Positions 47,105 through 59,952 of a stretch of DNA of 64,000 nucleotides are shown one piece after another. The translations under genes and the position numbers were made by a program. The first letter of the stretch is position 1, and each line of letters begins with the position of its first letter. The DNA comes from Chamaecrista fasciculata (lineage: Eukaryota > Streptophyta > Magnoliopsida > Fabales > Fabaceae): NCBI GenBank assembly GCA_003254925.1, contig QANZ01026696.1, positions 168,511-232,510 of the forward strand. Direction: 5' to 3'. The notes beneath the pieces are model-generated. The model had not been told where the DNA came from. It ran no database searches and saw only the letters and a list, made by a program, of their open reading frames with translations.

Positions 47105-49226
47105 TGGAGATTGTGCCCTAGGGCCAATCATTTTATATGTATGACCATATTGTTTGACTTATTTATGAATGATAAATTATGTCGTTATCATATTATTAGC
47201 ATGTTTACTATGATAACAATCCTTGATTAATTATGTGATAATTATGCTAAACTGTCCCTGGTCGATTATTTACGTGGGAACGTGAATGAACTAAGACCAG
47301 CATGACTTCGGTGTATAGAGATGCACGCATGTGATGCTTCTCGAGAGTCATGGTGCAATTATGTAAAGGGTTACAAGTTGCTGGACCGACTCAGAGAGTC
47401 CTGCATGGGTTTAGTCATAAGCTAGTCTCTCCTGTACACTTGTAACGATGCCCTTAGACTTGAGGTCTTCATTATTCCGGTGTTGTAGATGCTGAACTTT
47501 GGCCTAGTCCAACGTTGCCCGTAACAGGGTAGTCATACAACCTAGGTACGGGTTTAGTTGTTTGCCATGCTGGAGAATGTGGTTGACCAATAAGGAATTT
47601 TGTCCCTTATTAAGTTGAGAGATATTTGACTGGGCCCCTCGATGAGTTATTCCAAGGAATGTGTGGCCACACAGGGTAATGGGACTAACTCAAGGAATCG
47701 AGAAAGTTATAGTTTGGATTACAAGGATGACTTTCCCATGCCTTATCCATGACCAAAATATCGTGTGACAATAGGGACTATGACAAGGTGGTACTAAGGT
47801 TAAGTCGTTGATGTTAAAACGATAACTCACGTGTTTTGGGTAGTCGTGATGGCTTGCTAGAGTCCGCTCTCGACTTGTGAGTCATAGAGATGACTTGCTG
47901 TCAATTTCACATGAGGCCTGCTGGGTCACACATGAGCAGAATCAAGATACTGGAATGGGACACGAATTAGGGTTAATTCGTGAGTCACTTTAGTGACACA
48001 ATTTAAGACATAGTTGGATGTCCTAGGACATGAAGTCTTGTCTTAAATAAAATCTACATTTGTAATATTTAAATTTGTTAGACAAGTTTAAATATATTAA
48101 TTGTTAAATAGTTAATTTGATTAATCTATTTACAATTGAATTCTTATTTAAAATATTAGGGAATAATGAATTGACTAAGTTTCTTAAAAGTTAGGGGATT
48201 ATTGATTTATTAAATTTTCTAATATTGAAGAATAAGATGAGGTGGCGCCACACTCTTGAATTTAATTAATGAAATATGATTTTGTTAATTTGAATTCAAT
48301 ACTTAAATTTGAATTAAGATATTAGGGTAATATTTTAAATTCAATTTGTTAAGGAAATTAATAAGTTGGTTCCTAAGAATTAGGATTGTTTGCTTATTTA
48401 TTAAATTCCTATAAAACAAACAAGAAGGGGGCGAATTCTTGGAGATTCAAATGCAAGATTTGATCTTGCATTTTGAATTTCAAGAATGCATTTTGAATTT
48501 TAGGTTAAGATATTAATGTAATATTTTAATTAAGAATTCAAATCCTCTTGACTCATTCCAACCAATGGGAAGTGTGCATTCTAGATTTAGGTTTCAAGAT
48601 ATGATCTTGAAATTTAAATTGAGATTGCCTCTTAATCTTGAATTATAATGTTAATGTAATTTTGTAATCAAGATTTTGTGATTCCCTAATTTGAGGAATA
48701 GGGACTCTTTAAAACACAAGAAATGTCGCATATCCTAAGAAGAAAAAGGGAGAGTTTCGAACTAACCCTAAACTTAGGGCTTAAAGGGCGAGTTGTGTGT
48801 GAGAGTAAGAGAGGCTAAAAAAACCTAGAGTAAGTGTAGCCAAGAAATTCGTTCTTAGTAGTGTGCTCATCTCTTGAGTTTTGGTGAGGAATTTTTTAGG
48901 AAAAATTCCATACTAGTGCGCCACTTTGATTCTTGGATTTTTCAAGAAGTGTTCTTGAAATTTCAAGGTTTGTAGATTGGTTCCCATAATCTCTTAGAGA
49001 AGAGATTGGAGGCTAACACCTGAGTATCTGCCAAACTGTTCGTGTGGATCACCGGCAGAGGAAGGACACTAGTCTGTGGACTTCTTGGAATTGCAATCAT
49101 TCAAGCATCCGTTTGATTTAGGTAAACATTTTATCTCACTGTTATAAACACAATTAGTGGATCCTATGGAGTAGATTATAAAATTTTATTTTTACCTTTT
49201 CCGCTGCGTTTGCTCCATAATCTCCA
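47105..49226 (+). mobile_element. Fossil LTR copy B (copia-like ends)
   Basis: A 2.1-kb LTR with the same ends as copy A (TGGAGATTGTGCC ... TCTCCA). Its left flank, GGGTATGGGTCCGCGTTGA, is also the left flank of copy A, pointing to duplication of a junction. No internal region. Confidence 0.68.
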
Positions 49227-50510
49227 ATAATCATCATCATGGAAATGAAAGTTAATTAGCGTGATCCTTTCCTCATTTTGTATTATTAAAAAATAAACCA
49301 TATTAATTAAAACTAAGTATTTATAATTCTTAATTTTAAATCATTTAAAATTTTATATACATATTTGCGTGTCCGTTAAAACACGTAAAGTCTCTTGTAT
49401 TTTATATTTTAATTATGTTACTTGAATCAATTTTATCTATTATATTCTCGAAATCATTTAATTTCTTTGTCTCTTCAAAAAATTTTATACAAGTATAAAA
49501 TCAATCAATTTTTAAATTATATTTGGAACAACAATATGATCAAAGATCTGATCATTTGAGTGAGCAACGCATCATCATGTATTATTCTCTGATCTCAAGT
49601 AACAGAGCAACCAGGGAATTGGAATTTACATATTCATCACATTTGAATTTCTTCCCCTCTTATTATTATATATTCTTAATCATATCATTTACATCTTACA
49701 ATTAATGGGAAGGGAGGGACGCATAAAGAGACATGTACGTTCAACAACGGGAAAATGGCGACCAACACCGTGGCAGAGAACAACTGTGCAGAACTCCATC
49801 ACGAACTATCACACCTTTGAAGGGGCTCATTTTGTACATTGAAGCTCCATTTTATTTTTCTATTGCATTTTGATCCTTATTACAAAAGGGAATGCATTTT
49901 GGTCCTTATTACAAAAGGGAAAGCCTTAACGCAAAAGAGAAATATTTTCCGGTTTGAGTTTGGATGGATTTTAGGTTTTTAAATAAAAGTACTATTATAC
50001 CTTGCTTATGTGGCACTTAAGAGATTAATTTAACAGAATTATAACAAAAGGGTGCTAATTACACGTAATTAAAAACTCAAGGGTCTTATTTGCACAAATT
50101 AAAAACTCAAGGGTGTTATGTGCACCAAGCCTAAAATTCAAGAGGTGTCTGTTCATTTTAGCCGTATAAATTTGGGAATTGAATCCTCTAAAGTTCCTTT
50201 TTCTACATTTCTTGTGGAGTATGAGAGAGAAAGGAAGAGAAAATAAGAGAGAGAAAAAGAAAATATGATTTTACATTTTTTTATTTCATGAATTTTATAT
50301 TTTCTCTCTCTTCTTCTTCTTCCTTTCTCTCTCTAACTCTACAAAAAAAATGTAGAGACTCTAGAAAATCTAATCGCACATCCTAGTGAGTTTGGCGCCT
50401 TTTTCTCTAAAGTAGCCTACAGTATTACATCAAGGCTGTTGATTTCATGTGGATGGCTGGTATTAAGACACGTGCCTTTCTTTTCACCAAAACTCACAAA
50501 TTTGGCTGGT
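49227..50510. other. Intergenic with element scraps
   Basis: No gene seen. It contains a Helitron-like 3' end (about 49345-49395), a direct repeat of a 30-bp phrase around TGATCCTTATTACAAAAGGG (49870-49920), and a small foldback at about 50170-50370 related to 45821-45992. Confidence 0.45.
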
Positions 50511-50518
50511 ATTAAGAC

Positions 50519-51066
50519 CATAGTTATTAAAACCGGACCGGACCGACAGGTTGAACCGGGAACCGGCCATTAGGCCGGTCCGAGTCGTTTTAATAACCGG
50601 CCAGGCAGAGGACCGGGCTGAACCGGCCAAAAACCGGAGGCAAAACCGGCCTGAACCGGTCCTGGTTTATTTTTTTTTCTTTTTTTTTTTTGATTTTTTT
50701 GGTCTTTTTTTATAATTATGGGTCAAATATTAGAGAATGTTGATTATGAACCAAAATTTGATAGAGAAAGTGATCATAAAATGTCACTTGATGATATTAT
50801 ATTGTTGAACATTATGAAAATTGATTATCTCTATATTAATTCATGTTAAATTATGAAAATTGTATTAATATATTAATGTTATAATTATATTTTGTAACCT
50901 AATTATGAATATTTGAATTAAAATTTTATCATATATAGGTTTTTTTTTTTAATTTTAATTTATTTATTTATCAACGGTCCGACCCCGGTTGGACCCCGGT
51001 TGAACCATTGAACCTTGAACCCCTCCTTCAGCCGGTTCAATGGCCGGTCCGGTTTTAATAACCTTG
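50519..51066. mobile_element. hAT element, CCGG-rich family, copy 3
   Basis: Ends CATAGTTATTAAAACCGGAC and ...GGTTTTAATAACCTTG, with perfect TSD ATTAAGAC (50511-50518 and 51067-51074). Non-coding. Confidence 0.92.
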
Positions 51067-51074
51067 ATTAAGAC

Positions 51075-51510
51075 CAAAATGACCCTTTATTCATAAAATA
51101 AAGATCTAGATAAAAAAAAGATAAAGAATTATTATAAAAAAAATATAAATGTAACCGTCTTAAGAAGCACGTCCAATAAATCCAAGAAGTTCAGCGTGGC
51201 CCAGTTACACACCATATAGGCCCAGTTCTTTTTATTCGTTAAAGATTTTTAAGGCCGTCATACGAAACTAAAATATTTTGGCCTGAAAAATTTAAATATT
51301 TTGATGATAAAAAAATAAACAAAATTAGAACATATTTGTTTTTAAAAAAATTTTCGAGTTCAAAATATCTCTCACTCTCAGAAATTTTTTATTTCTTAGA
51401 TTTTAAAAATAATATTTAATATTTTAAACTTTGAAATAAAAAATAAATAATATCATTAAATATATTTTTTTATTTCCAAAATTAAAACTCATTTTCAAGA
51501 AAAAGGATCT
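51075..51510. other. Intergenic, no gene seen
   Basis: AT-rich; nothing supportable. Confidence 0.45.
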
Positions 51511-51519
51511 TTAATTTTT

Positions 51520-51757
51520 GGACAAAGTATTCTTGGTACTCTCAAAGTCTGAGATCAATTTTAATTGTACCCTCGAAATTTTTTTAAGTCAATTGTACTC
51601 CTAGTGTTTTATATTTGAATGAATTTTATTCTTAATATTTCACATTTGAATCAATTGTATCCAAAAATTAAGAGTATAATTGACACAAAAAAAAATGAGA
51701 TATAATTGACCCAAAAAATATGACCCCATACTTTGAGTGTCTAAGAGTACTTTTGCC
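51520..51757. mobile_element. MULE-type MITE (238 bp)
   Basis: Ends GGACAAAGTATTCTTGGTAC and mirror GGCAAAAGTACTCTTAGACA. Exact TSD TTAATTTTT at 51511-51519 and 51758-51766. Confidence 0.9.
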
Positions 51758-51793
51758 TTAATTTTTGTGTTTTTGTTGGAAAAAAAAATATGA

Positions 51794-52267
51794 GAAAACT
51801 TATTATTTGGTCTCTGAATTTACACTAAGTCAACTAATCAGTCATTGAATAATCAAAATATACCATTCAGGCCCTGAATTATTACAACTGTCAACAATTT
51901 GGTCATTGGGTCAAATTCAAGGACCAAAAACTACAAATCCAGTACAAATTTAAGGACTAAATAGTATAAATTCAGGGAACAAAAAGTATAAAACTAGTTT
52001 AAATTCAAGGACCATATAATATTAATTTAGTACAGGAACCAAAAACTATAAAATTAGTTCAAATTTAGGGATCAAATAGTATTAATTTAGTATAAATTTA
52101 GAGACCAAAAAGTATAAAAATTAGTTTAAATTTAGGGACCAAATTGTCACTCGGGACCAAATAGTTGATAATTGAAATATTTCTTGGACTAAATCGTGTA
52201 TTTTAATTATTCAGAGACTGATTAACTGGCTTGGTGTAAATTCAGGGAGGAAATAATAGATTTTGTC
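51794..52267. mobile_element. MULE-type MITE (474 bp)
   Basis: Ends GAAAACTTATTATTTGGTCT and mirror GACAAAATCTATTATTTCCT. TIRs continue through AATTTACAC(T/C)AAG. Flanks AAAATATGA and AAAATATAT (7/9). Interior has repeated 'AGTATAAA(A)TTAG' phrases. Confidence 0.78.
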
Positions 52268-52317
52268 AAAATATATATATTTCCACAAAAGAAAAAAACA
52301 ATATATATATATATATA

Positions 52318-52666
52318 TACTATATTATATGGCTCCACCCCTTTATGATTGGTAAAAAATAGTCAATTAAAAAATTAAAAAAAAAATCACCACTCTCTCT
52401 CCCTCACTCACTCCCCCCACTTCTTTAAAAAAATAAATGAGATAAAAAAATGCAAAAAATAATTAAAAATTAAAAAATGTCACCACTCTCTCCACTCACT
52501 CTCTCATATGAGGTAATTTCAAATTAGTCCTAAATATTTTATTTATTTTAGATGAATCTTATATATTTGTATAATTTCTCAAATTGGTCCCAAACTTATT
52601 CCTTTGTCAATATAAAAATTTAATATAATCTACCACTTTAAATCAATTCAAACACGCCAAGCCCCT

Positions 52667-52668
<2 letters not shown>
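52318..52668 (+). mobile_element. Possible Helitron-like fragment
   Basis: Starts TATACTATATTATATGG, similar to the 5' end of 6751-7142, and ends ACACGCCAAGCCCCTAA, similar to its 3' end. There is no TC start and (AT)n surrounds it, so this is tentative. Confidence 0.4.
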
Positions 52669-52700
<32 letters not shown>

Positions 52701-52944
52701 GATTTTAAGACCGAACAACAAAACATGGGTGTGATATTTATTACAACTTACTCTTTATTTCCTCAAGGACAGATTTCTTTCTCTCCTTTCCAGTTTTGGT
52801 GTAGCAACGTCCTTCTTCAAGAAAGCTCATAGAAATTTTGGTTTAAGTTGAAGTGCGAGATTGAAGAAAAAAGAAGAAGAAAGACAGCGAAGCCATAGAG
52901 AAGAATCCAAGAAGAAGAAGAAGATACAGAGAGTCTGTGAAAAA

Positions 52945-55900
52945 ATGAGCAGCGGAATTTCGCCTTCGGCTTCTCCGACGCCCTTTTCGCCTTCATTGTC
53001 CAAATCTCAATCTCGTCTCTATCATCCGTCTTCAAATTTCGCTGTTCCTCGTAATTTGTCTTGTTCTCCAGATCCCAAGCTCAGAAATTTTGGATTTTCC
53101 GGCAAGAGGGGTTCTCAAGAAGCCATTGGAGTTCGGTGTAATAGCAACATCTGGCCTGGTGGCCCTGGCTCTGGTACATGGCTTAATTTTTGCTGTTTTA
53201 TGTTGTTTCTAGTGTTCAAGGATTTCTAGTTAATTAATTCACCCTTATAGTGATGCTTGTTGAATTATATGAAGAGGGTTTGCCAAACGAGGATTTATGT
53301 GTGGTTTAAAAGTATTGTGTTGAAGTTTTGCTAATGCAAAATATTGTCCCTTTTGGGGTTACTCAATTGTTGTTAGTTCACCTGTATAATGATGCTTGTT
53401 GAATTATGACTATGTAAAGAGGGTTTGCCGTGTAATTTGAAGTATTGTGTTGTATTTGATACAATACAACTCTGATTTGAAGTGTTGTTGATGCTTCGTA
53501 TTGCACCTTTTGGAGAAACACAAGTATGGGTTGCCTGGTTCAAAAAAAAAAAAGTATGGGTTGCAGATTATCAAAATTTTCATACTCACTGTTTGTTTGT
53601 CTTCTGCATCTGCATGAGAAATCAGAAGGGAATAGGGATTGTTTAGTATGCCTCATGATTCTCTTCTACGGAGGGGTCTGGTTGTAATTTAGATTGGACA
53701 TTGTAACTTTTGGGCAAATTTTAGGAGTATCCATTCTTAACCATGCATTCAATTTGCTGCACTGGGTTTCTCTTGGCAATCGGTCATGCTTTAACAAGAA
53801 AACTGGGTTCTCAATTTTCTGAGAACAGAATTCTGGGGTTTGTTTTGTTTTGTGACTTTTGTCAAATATGTAGTAATAGAACAGTACAACTAAAGTCAAG
53901 AAGAGAGGCTCATCTAAAGGCTTAAGTACCATCTTATGTTTAAATTGGTCTATGAGACCCTACCTTGTGTGGCTTTCACTCTAGTGCTCCAGCCTTCCAG
54001 GTAGCCCTTTCCGAAAATTTTGCATTTATTCTGGTGATTCATGTAATCCTTTCCTAGGTAGGTGCTTGGGACCAGGTGCCTTTAACACTAGGTCTTTCAG
54101 GCATCCGCTGTCCCTTCCTTCTTTGCTTGGCTCTCGGTGATAGCACCATTTGTTATTATATGAACCAGGAGAAGAGCCCAATCCAAAAGGCTAACCGATA
54201 AGGTTCCCACTGCCAAACCCATTCTTTCTTGCATATGCTAGGAAGCCCGAAGAGTAAATCCACCATCAGACCACTACTAAAATAACATTAAGTCTTTAAG
54301 ATATTATATATATATATATATATCCAGTATTTGTTTTAATTATCCTCACCCACTTCTTCCACTACATGTATCTTTTGAGCATTATAAAGGCTCCTTGCAA
54401 TTCTGTTGAAGTCATTGTGATGAATATTAATTGAGTGTTGTGTTTATTTTCAAGTGATGAGATTCTCATACTTGTGGTTCAATTTCCAAGTGTTTTGATT
54501 CTGCACTCATGGTTTACTTTTATTTGTTCTTGGCTGGGATTCTATCACTAACCTTGTTTGGTAAGAGAACCAGAAAACTTGAGTACCATGTTAAGTGTCT
54601 GTGGTCACCAAATGTGTGACATAACACCCGAAAGGAGGTATCTTAGCAACCACACAATCTATCCATTTCACATCCTTTTTTCTTCAGAAGTTCATCTAGT
54701 TTTTGTTTGAATTGGAATGGAGACTGTGATGTGAGTATATTGTTTTACAAGTGTTTGTTTTGAACTAATAAGGTACTTACTATTGCAGGCGATGGTAACA
54801 ATAGGAGTATCCTGGATGCATTTTTCTTGGGTAAAGCTCTAGCCGAAGCTGTAAATGAGCGCATTGAGTCCACAGTTGGCGAGTTTTTGAGCACAGTTGG
54901 TAAGCTTCAAGCTGAAAGACAGAAGCAAGTACAAGAATTCCAGGTGAGGAGCAGTTTAAGCTTACATCACTGTGCACAATCTACCATCTCCTTTTTCATA
55001 TCTGTTTGCATCATTGTCTTGGTAGCTAACTAGAAGGTAACTAAAAATTTAACTTGTGATATATTTGTAATGCTATTTTTTGGATGCTCGGAAAATAAAT
55101 GCGAAATTGTAAACTGCGCTGCAGAAAATAGTATGGCCATGTCATTGAATTTAGATGTAAACTAGGCAATTCTAATAATTGGAATTTGTAAGAAAGTGGT
55201 ATAATAGTTCCTATACAAAAATATGATTTCACAAGTAATGAATTAGTCTAGTTTTCTAAATGTAAAAGTTGCATTTGTTACTGGAAAATTCTTTGCATCC
55301 TGTACACAGGCTTGTCCAGCTTAATTCCATCTAAGGATAGTTGGATCTTATTAACCTTATAAATATGAATTTCCACTATAGTTAGCTTAGTACCCATCAT
55401 GAAGACCTATGGGATCCAAGAATTCTTTTCTAAGGTCATCGATATTGAATCAACCAAATGCACTTCTGATATACATTCCGCTTTTGGAATATCTTTTCCT
55501 TTTTATTATTGTTACATATAAATTAGACAGATTTATATCCGTCTATCATAAAGAATTTTTTCCTTAGCTATTGCTTGGAGTGGATAATATTGAGAAGAAT
55601 ATTCAAAGCATAATGTCTGAAACCATTCCCTCATTCATGTATTCTTTGTAAATTGTAACTAAAGAATGAAAAGAACGTTGAATATATCTTGATTGAAAAT
55701 CTTTGTCAAATAGAATCATCCATTATATAATGTCATTTCATGAAGTCAATCTGAGATATCAAATCAATAATGGTGATTTGATGATCTGGTACTAAATCTT
55801 CGTTGTATCGCTTTTTTCCTTGAAAGTACGAATTCCCTTGCATGTTACTAACATGATACCATACAATCTTTCATTGCTCACATGTTATGTGGTGATGAAA

Positions 55901-56810
55901 CAAGATTATACTCAAATCGAGAAAATCTATAGAGCACTATATTTATAATGACACTATCTTTCAAGCGAAGTTGACTCTCATATACCATATTTTTCCTTTC
56001 TCTTGGCCTTTAGATATAGATTATCTGATGGACCCCCAATAGTAAGAAAATAAATAAAATAATAGAGAGTTTAAGAATTAATGGTAAGAGGAGCAGCTAT
56101 GTTTGACAAAGTTATATCTAGCTTTGACAAATAAACTGAAGCAGTCTTTGGGAAGTGTGTAGGATTGTGGTGGCTAGATTTTGGTAGCTGGAGTTTGACA
56201 AATAAACATTGCTAGCCTGGCATAATGGCTGGTGCAGCCCTTGGGCAGTGCGCAAGGTAGTGGCTGAAGCTATGTAAGCATGTTTTGTAAGTGTTTTAGG
56301 CAGGGAAATGACGAGGGAAAATTGGGAGAGACTTGGCCTCTCGAAAGCCAAGGTTTGGAAGGAGAGAGTCTAGCCTCTCGAAAGCTAGGCACACTATTTT
56401 TATTATCTTTGTGAGGTTTTGAGTGTTTCTTTGTGTTTACATGTCTGTTTTATGTTTGTAATTTGCCTCTAGATTCTGGAGGTCTGTTTTGTTGTTATTA
56501 ATTTTATAAATAGAGTCAGTGGGTTCTATCATTATCATTGATCACCTAATTGAGAAACATGCTCATGCAGGATGAAGTATTGGAAAGAGCCAAAAAAGCA
56601 AAGGAGAAAGCGGCACGAGAAGCCTTAGAGGCACAAGGGTTGGTTCCCAAGTCTTCAGTTGACACAAAGATCAGAGCTTCAGGAACGACATCATATTCTG
56701 CGTCAACCAATACAGTTACTTCTATTCAGTCTACACCTCCAAATGAAGCAACCGTGGAAGAACCTTACAAAGAGGAGCAGCCTGCGTTGAGCTCATCAAA
56801 TGATGACTGA
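52945..56810 (+). CDS. Plastid-targeted coiled-coil protein (unnamed family)
   Basis: Three exons, 52945-53173, 54789-54943 and 56571-56810, with GT-AG introns of 1615 and 1627 bp; frame is kept across both. The product is 207 residues. The N-terminal ~75 residues are rich in Ser/Pro with few acidic residues (starts MSSGISPSASPTPFSPSLSK), typical of a chloroplast transit peptide. Then comes a conserved-looking segment (DGNNRSILDAFFLGKALAEA, VGEFLSTVGKLQAERQKQ) that continues into a Lys/Glu/Ala helix (LERAKKAKEKAAREALEAQG). An acidic, Ser-rich tail follows. There is no transmembrane segment or catalytic motif. I believe it belongs to a small plant-specific chloroplast protein group but cannot name it. 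Start: the ATG at 52945 begins the transit-like segment; the frame is open upstream to 52861, but that stretch is poly-Lys-like leader. AATAAA lies at 56891-56896. Confidence 0.85.
53522..53564 (+). mobile_element. Poly(A) micro-insertion with 13-bp TSD
   Basis: AAGTATGGGTTGC at 53522-53534 and 53552-53564 flanks CTGGTTCAAAAAAAAAA (17 bp). Lies in intron 1 of the 52945-56810 gene. Confidence 0.75.
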
Positions 56811-56896
56811 TCATCCATCATAACCAGTGTATGAGATAATGAATGTACGTTAAGGCATACAATATGACATATGCATAGTTCTACAATCTAAATAAA

Positions 56897-57365
56897 TATT
56901 GAGTCCTATTTATATTATATCTTGGTTTAGATGAATGGATTAGTCATTTGGTGAAAATTTGATTAGGTTCTTGTGATTTAGAGTTTTGTATTTGAGTTCC
57001 TCATAATTTCAAAATTTAATGTTAGATTTGGGTCCTTTCATTTGAAGATAAGATATATGAACACCGAATATGTGGGGTTTATTTGATAGGTGTTTTCTAC
57101 TTGAATAGTAAACTAGCTAGACTAGACTATTCAAGTGTGTAGTTCTCACATATTATGTGTTTATATATCTTATTTCTCATACAAAACTATCATATGAAAT
57201 ATTTGATATGGGAGAATCCAAATTTGCAACAAGTAAGAGTTTATTATATCAGCAAAGATTTGTTTTTTTTTCTCCTTGGTCTCTTTCCATAAAAAATGCG
57301 AAAGTGGAGTAATGATATGTTTATTGTGTGGATCCAATGGAATAAAACTCCAAGTCATTCTCTCT
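56897..57365. repeat. 3'-flank segment, copy 1 of a local duplication
   Basis: The stretch after the gene at 56810 (with CAATCTAAATAAATATTGAG at 56884) recurs at 58346-59105. It contains a 38-bp hairpin (ACTTGAATAGTAAACTAGCT ... ACTATTCAAGT) at 57101-57140. Confidence 0.8.
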
Positions 57366-57638
57366 TTTCTCTTTTTTTACTAAAATCATAAAAAAAAAAA
57401 TTCTTTTATAATGATGGCCAAATTAGGCCAAATTAGGCTGAGTTTTCATATTAACAAGATCATATGAGAGTTTTGGTCTTGAGTAGGAGGAAACGGGCTT
57501 CCAAAAAAATATAAATATCTTATTATTATTACTATTATTATTATCATTGTTATTTATTTCTGGACTCTTTTCTTGTTTCTTAGCTTTTCTAAATTATTTT
57601 AATTTTGAACCCTTTTTTTATATAAATTCTTGAGAAAG

Positions 57639-57640
<2 letters not shown>

Positions 57641-57714
<74 letters not shown>
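57641..57714. repeat. (TAA)n microsatellite
   Basis: About 25 units of AAT/TAA. It gives a poly-Tyr frame on the minus strand. Confidence 0.97.
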
Positions 57715-57715
<1 letters not shown>

Positions 57716-57818
57716 GGGTGGGCTTTGTTTTAGGAATTTTTGAAAAGAATTCAAAAAAATTGTAAATTCTTCAAATTTAAAAAGTTTCATTTTAAGCAAA
57801 AGAGAATTCTAAGACATA

Positions 57819-58092
57819 CTCCCTCCGGTTCTTAATATTTGGTGTTTTAGAAAATTATTTTTGTTCCAAAATATCTGATGTTTTATAAATTCAAGAGAAC
57901 ATTAATTATTTTTTTACCATTCTACCCCTATTAAATATAGTAGAGTCATAAATGTATAAACATTTTTCAAGTAATTTAATAGGGATAGTTTAGTCATTTT
58001 ACTTCATTTTTCTCTTCATTCTATATTGGCTAATCATTTCCTTAATTTGTGTGTAGAAACCTTAAACACCAGATATATAGAACCGGAGGGAA
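57819..58092. mobile_element. Stowaway-like MITE
   Basis: Starts CTCCCTCCGGTTCTTAATAT and ends ...TATAGAACCGGAGGGAA between TA dinucleotides, the target of Tc1/mariner-type Stowaway MITEs. 274 bp, non-coding. Confidence 0.85.
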
Positions 58093-58345
58093 TATATGCT
58101 TCTCACGAAAAGACGCACAACACTAAAACCAATGACAGATGAGTCCAAAAAGAAAAAAAAAACAAAATTCACAATGGTAGACAATGTTTGAGAGATTCAC
58201 CGCCCTTCAGCAAAAAGCAAAAAACAGATAGTGGAGGCAAAATACAACAAGAAAGAGATGCTTGTAATTAGAGAAGGAAATCTCAACTTTTAATAATATG
58301 TAATTTATATGAAAGTTATGTGACAAATCTTACCATCTGAGAGAA

Positions 58346-59105
58346 TTTACAATCTAAATAAATATGGAGTCCTATTTATAAATAAATATTATATCTTGAT
58401 TTAGATGAGTCTCTGGGTGAAAATTTGATTAGGTCCTTGTGATTTAAAATATTGTATTTGAATTTCTCATAATTTCAAAGTTTAATGTTAGATTTGTTTC
58501 TTCCATTTAAAGATAGGAGATATGAACACTAAATATATAAGGTTTATTTAATAGGTGTTTTCTACTTGAATAGTAGACTAGCTAGACTAGACTATTCAAG
58601 TGTGTAGTTCCCACATATATATCTTATTTCTCATACAAAACTATTATATGAAATGCTAGATAAGAGATATGAACAATGAATATGTGGGGTTTATTTAATA
58701 GGTGTTTTCTACTTGAATAGTAGACTAGCTAGACTAGACTATTCAAGTGTGTAGTTCTCACATATTCTGTGTTTATATATCTTATTTCTCATACAAAACT
58801 ATCATATGAAATACTAGATAGGAGATATGAACATCGAATATGTGGGGTCTATTTAATAGGTATTTTCTACATGAATAGTAAACTAGCTAGACTAGACTAT
58901 TCAAGTGTGTAGTTCCTACATATTCTGTGTTTATATATCTTATTTTTCATACAAAACTATCATATGAAATGTTTCACATGGAAAAAGCCAAATTTGCAAC
59001 AAGTGGAACTTTATTATATTAGCAAATATTTTTTTATTGTGGGATCCCATGGAAGCCACTTGTATCTTTTAAAAATGGAATAAAATAAATCTGCAAGTCA
59101 TTCTT
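58346..59105. repeat. 3'-flank segment, copy 2, internally triplicated
   Basis: Diverged copy of 56884-57365. A unit of about 150 bp centred on the ACTTGAATAGT hairpin is present three times (hairpins near 58566, 58712 and 58872). Copy 1 has one. Confidence 0.82.
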
Positions 59106-59265
59106 CTTTCTTTTTTCTTTTTTACTTAGCATAATATTCTTAAAGTTTATTCATTATCCACAAAAAATCTTATTAACTATGAAAAATGACAAAATATTCT
59201 ATCATTTCTCTTATTTTGTGTAACATAATCTATTTATTTTTTTAATAAAAAAATTGTATTTTTTT

Positions 59266-59312
59266 AATTATCATTAGACTTTTTTTTTTGGTCAATAATT
59301 ATCATTAGACTT
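59266..59312 (-). mobile_element. Poly(A) micro-insertion with 16-bp TSD
   Basis: AATTATCATTAGACTT at 59266-59281 and 59297-59312 flanks 15 bp, minus strand ATTGACCAAAAAAAA. Confidence 0.75.
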
Positions 59313-59411
59313 ATATTATTAAAACCTGTAATGGGCTTGTTGAACCCGGTCGAGCTCAAGGCTATTGCTTAACTTTGGTATGAAATAGAAAATAATATAT
59401 ATATATATATA

Positions 59412-59930
59412 GGCCAAAACTTTAAATTGGTCCCTTATATATGGGGTGAATTTCTAATTGGTCCCTTTTTTTTCATTTGTTTCATATTGATCCTACATGT
59501 TTTCATAATTTTTTAAATTAGTTCCAAACCTTTTTCAAGATACGATTTGATCTCATTTGCTAATGATCTCAACTGGAAAAAGAAATAACTCTTCAAGGGT
59601 TAGCGCATAATTTCAAACTCATTGCATTCAAACTTAAAACGAAAATGATATAACCAACTTTGCTTGCTTGATCGTGAAACGAGTTACTCACTTTCGGGAC
59701 TCAATTTGACATTGTTTGTTGGTAGCCTTAAAATACTTGTCAAAATAAACCTGTAGCTCTAAGTTTGTGGCATTCAAACTTGAAACGAGATAAATACGAT
59801 TACATTCAGTATTTTTTAGACCAATTTAAGAAATTATATAAACATGTATGACTAATATGAAACAAATGAAACATAAGGGACTAATTTAAAATTCACCCTA
59901 TACTTAAGGGACCAATTTGAGGTTTTGACC
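59412..59930. mobile_element. MULE-type element without clear TSD
   Basis: Ends GGCCAAAACTTTAAATTGGT and mirror GGTCAAAACCTCAAATTGGT, with TIRs continuing for about 60 bp. Interior related to 29630-30120 and to 59953-60849. Flanks are (AT)n, so a TSD cannot be judged. Confidence 0.78.
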
Positions 59931-59952
59931 TTTGTATATATAATAAAATGTA

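Noticed and set aside
52861-52944. N-terminal extension of the plastid protein
   Set aside because: Lys/Glu-rich leader translation; the transit-like sequence begins at the ATG at 52945.
57599-57799. Poly-Tyr frame
   Set aside because: Produced by the (TAA)n microsatellite.
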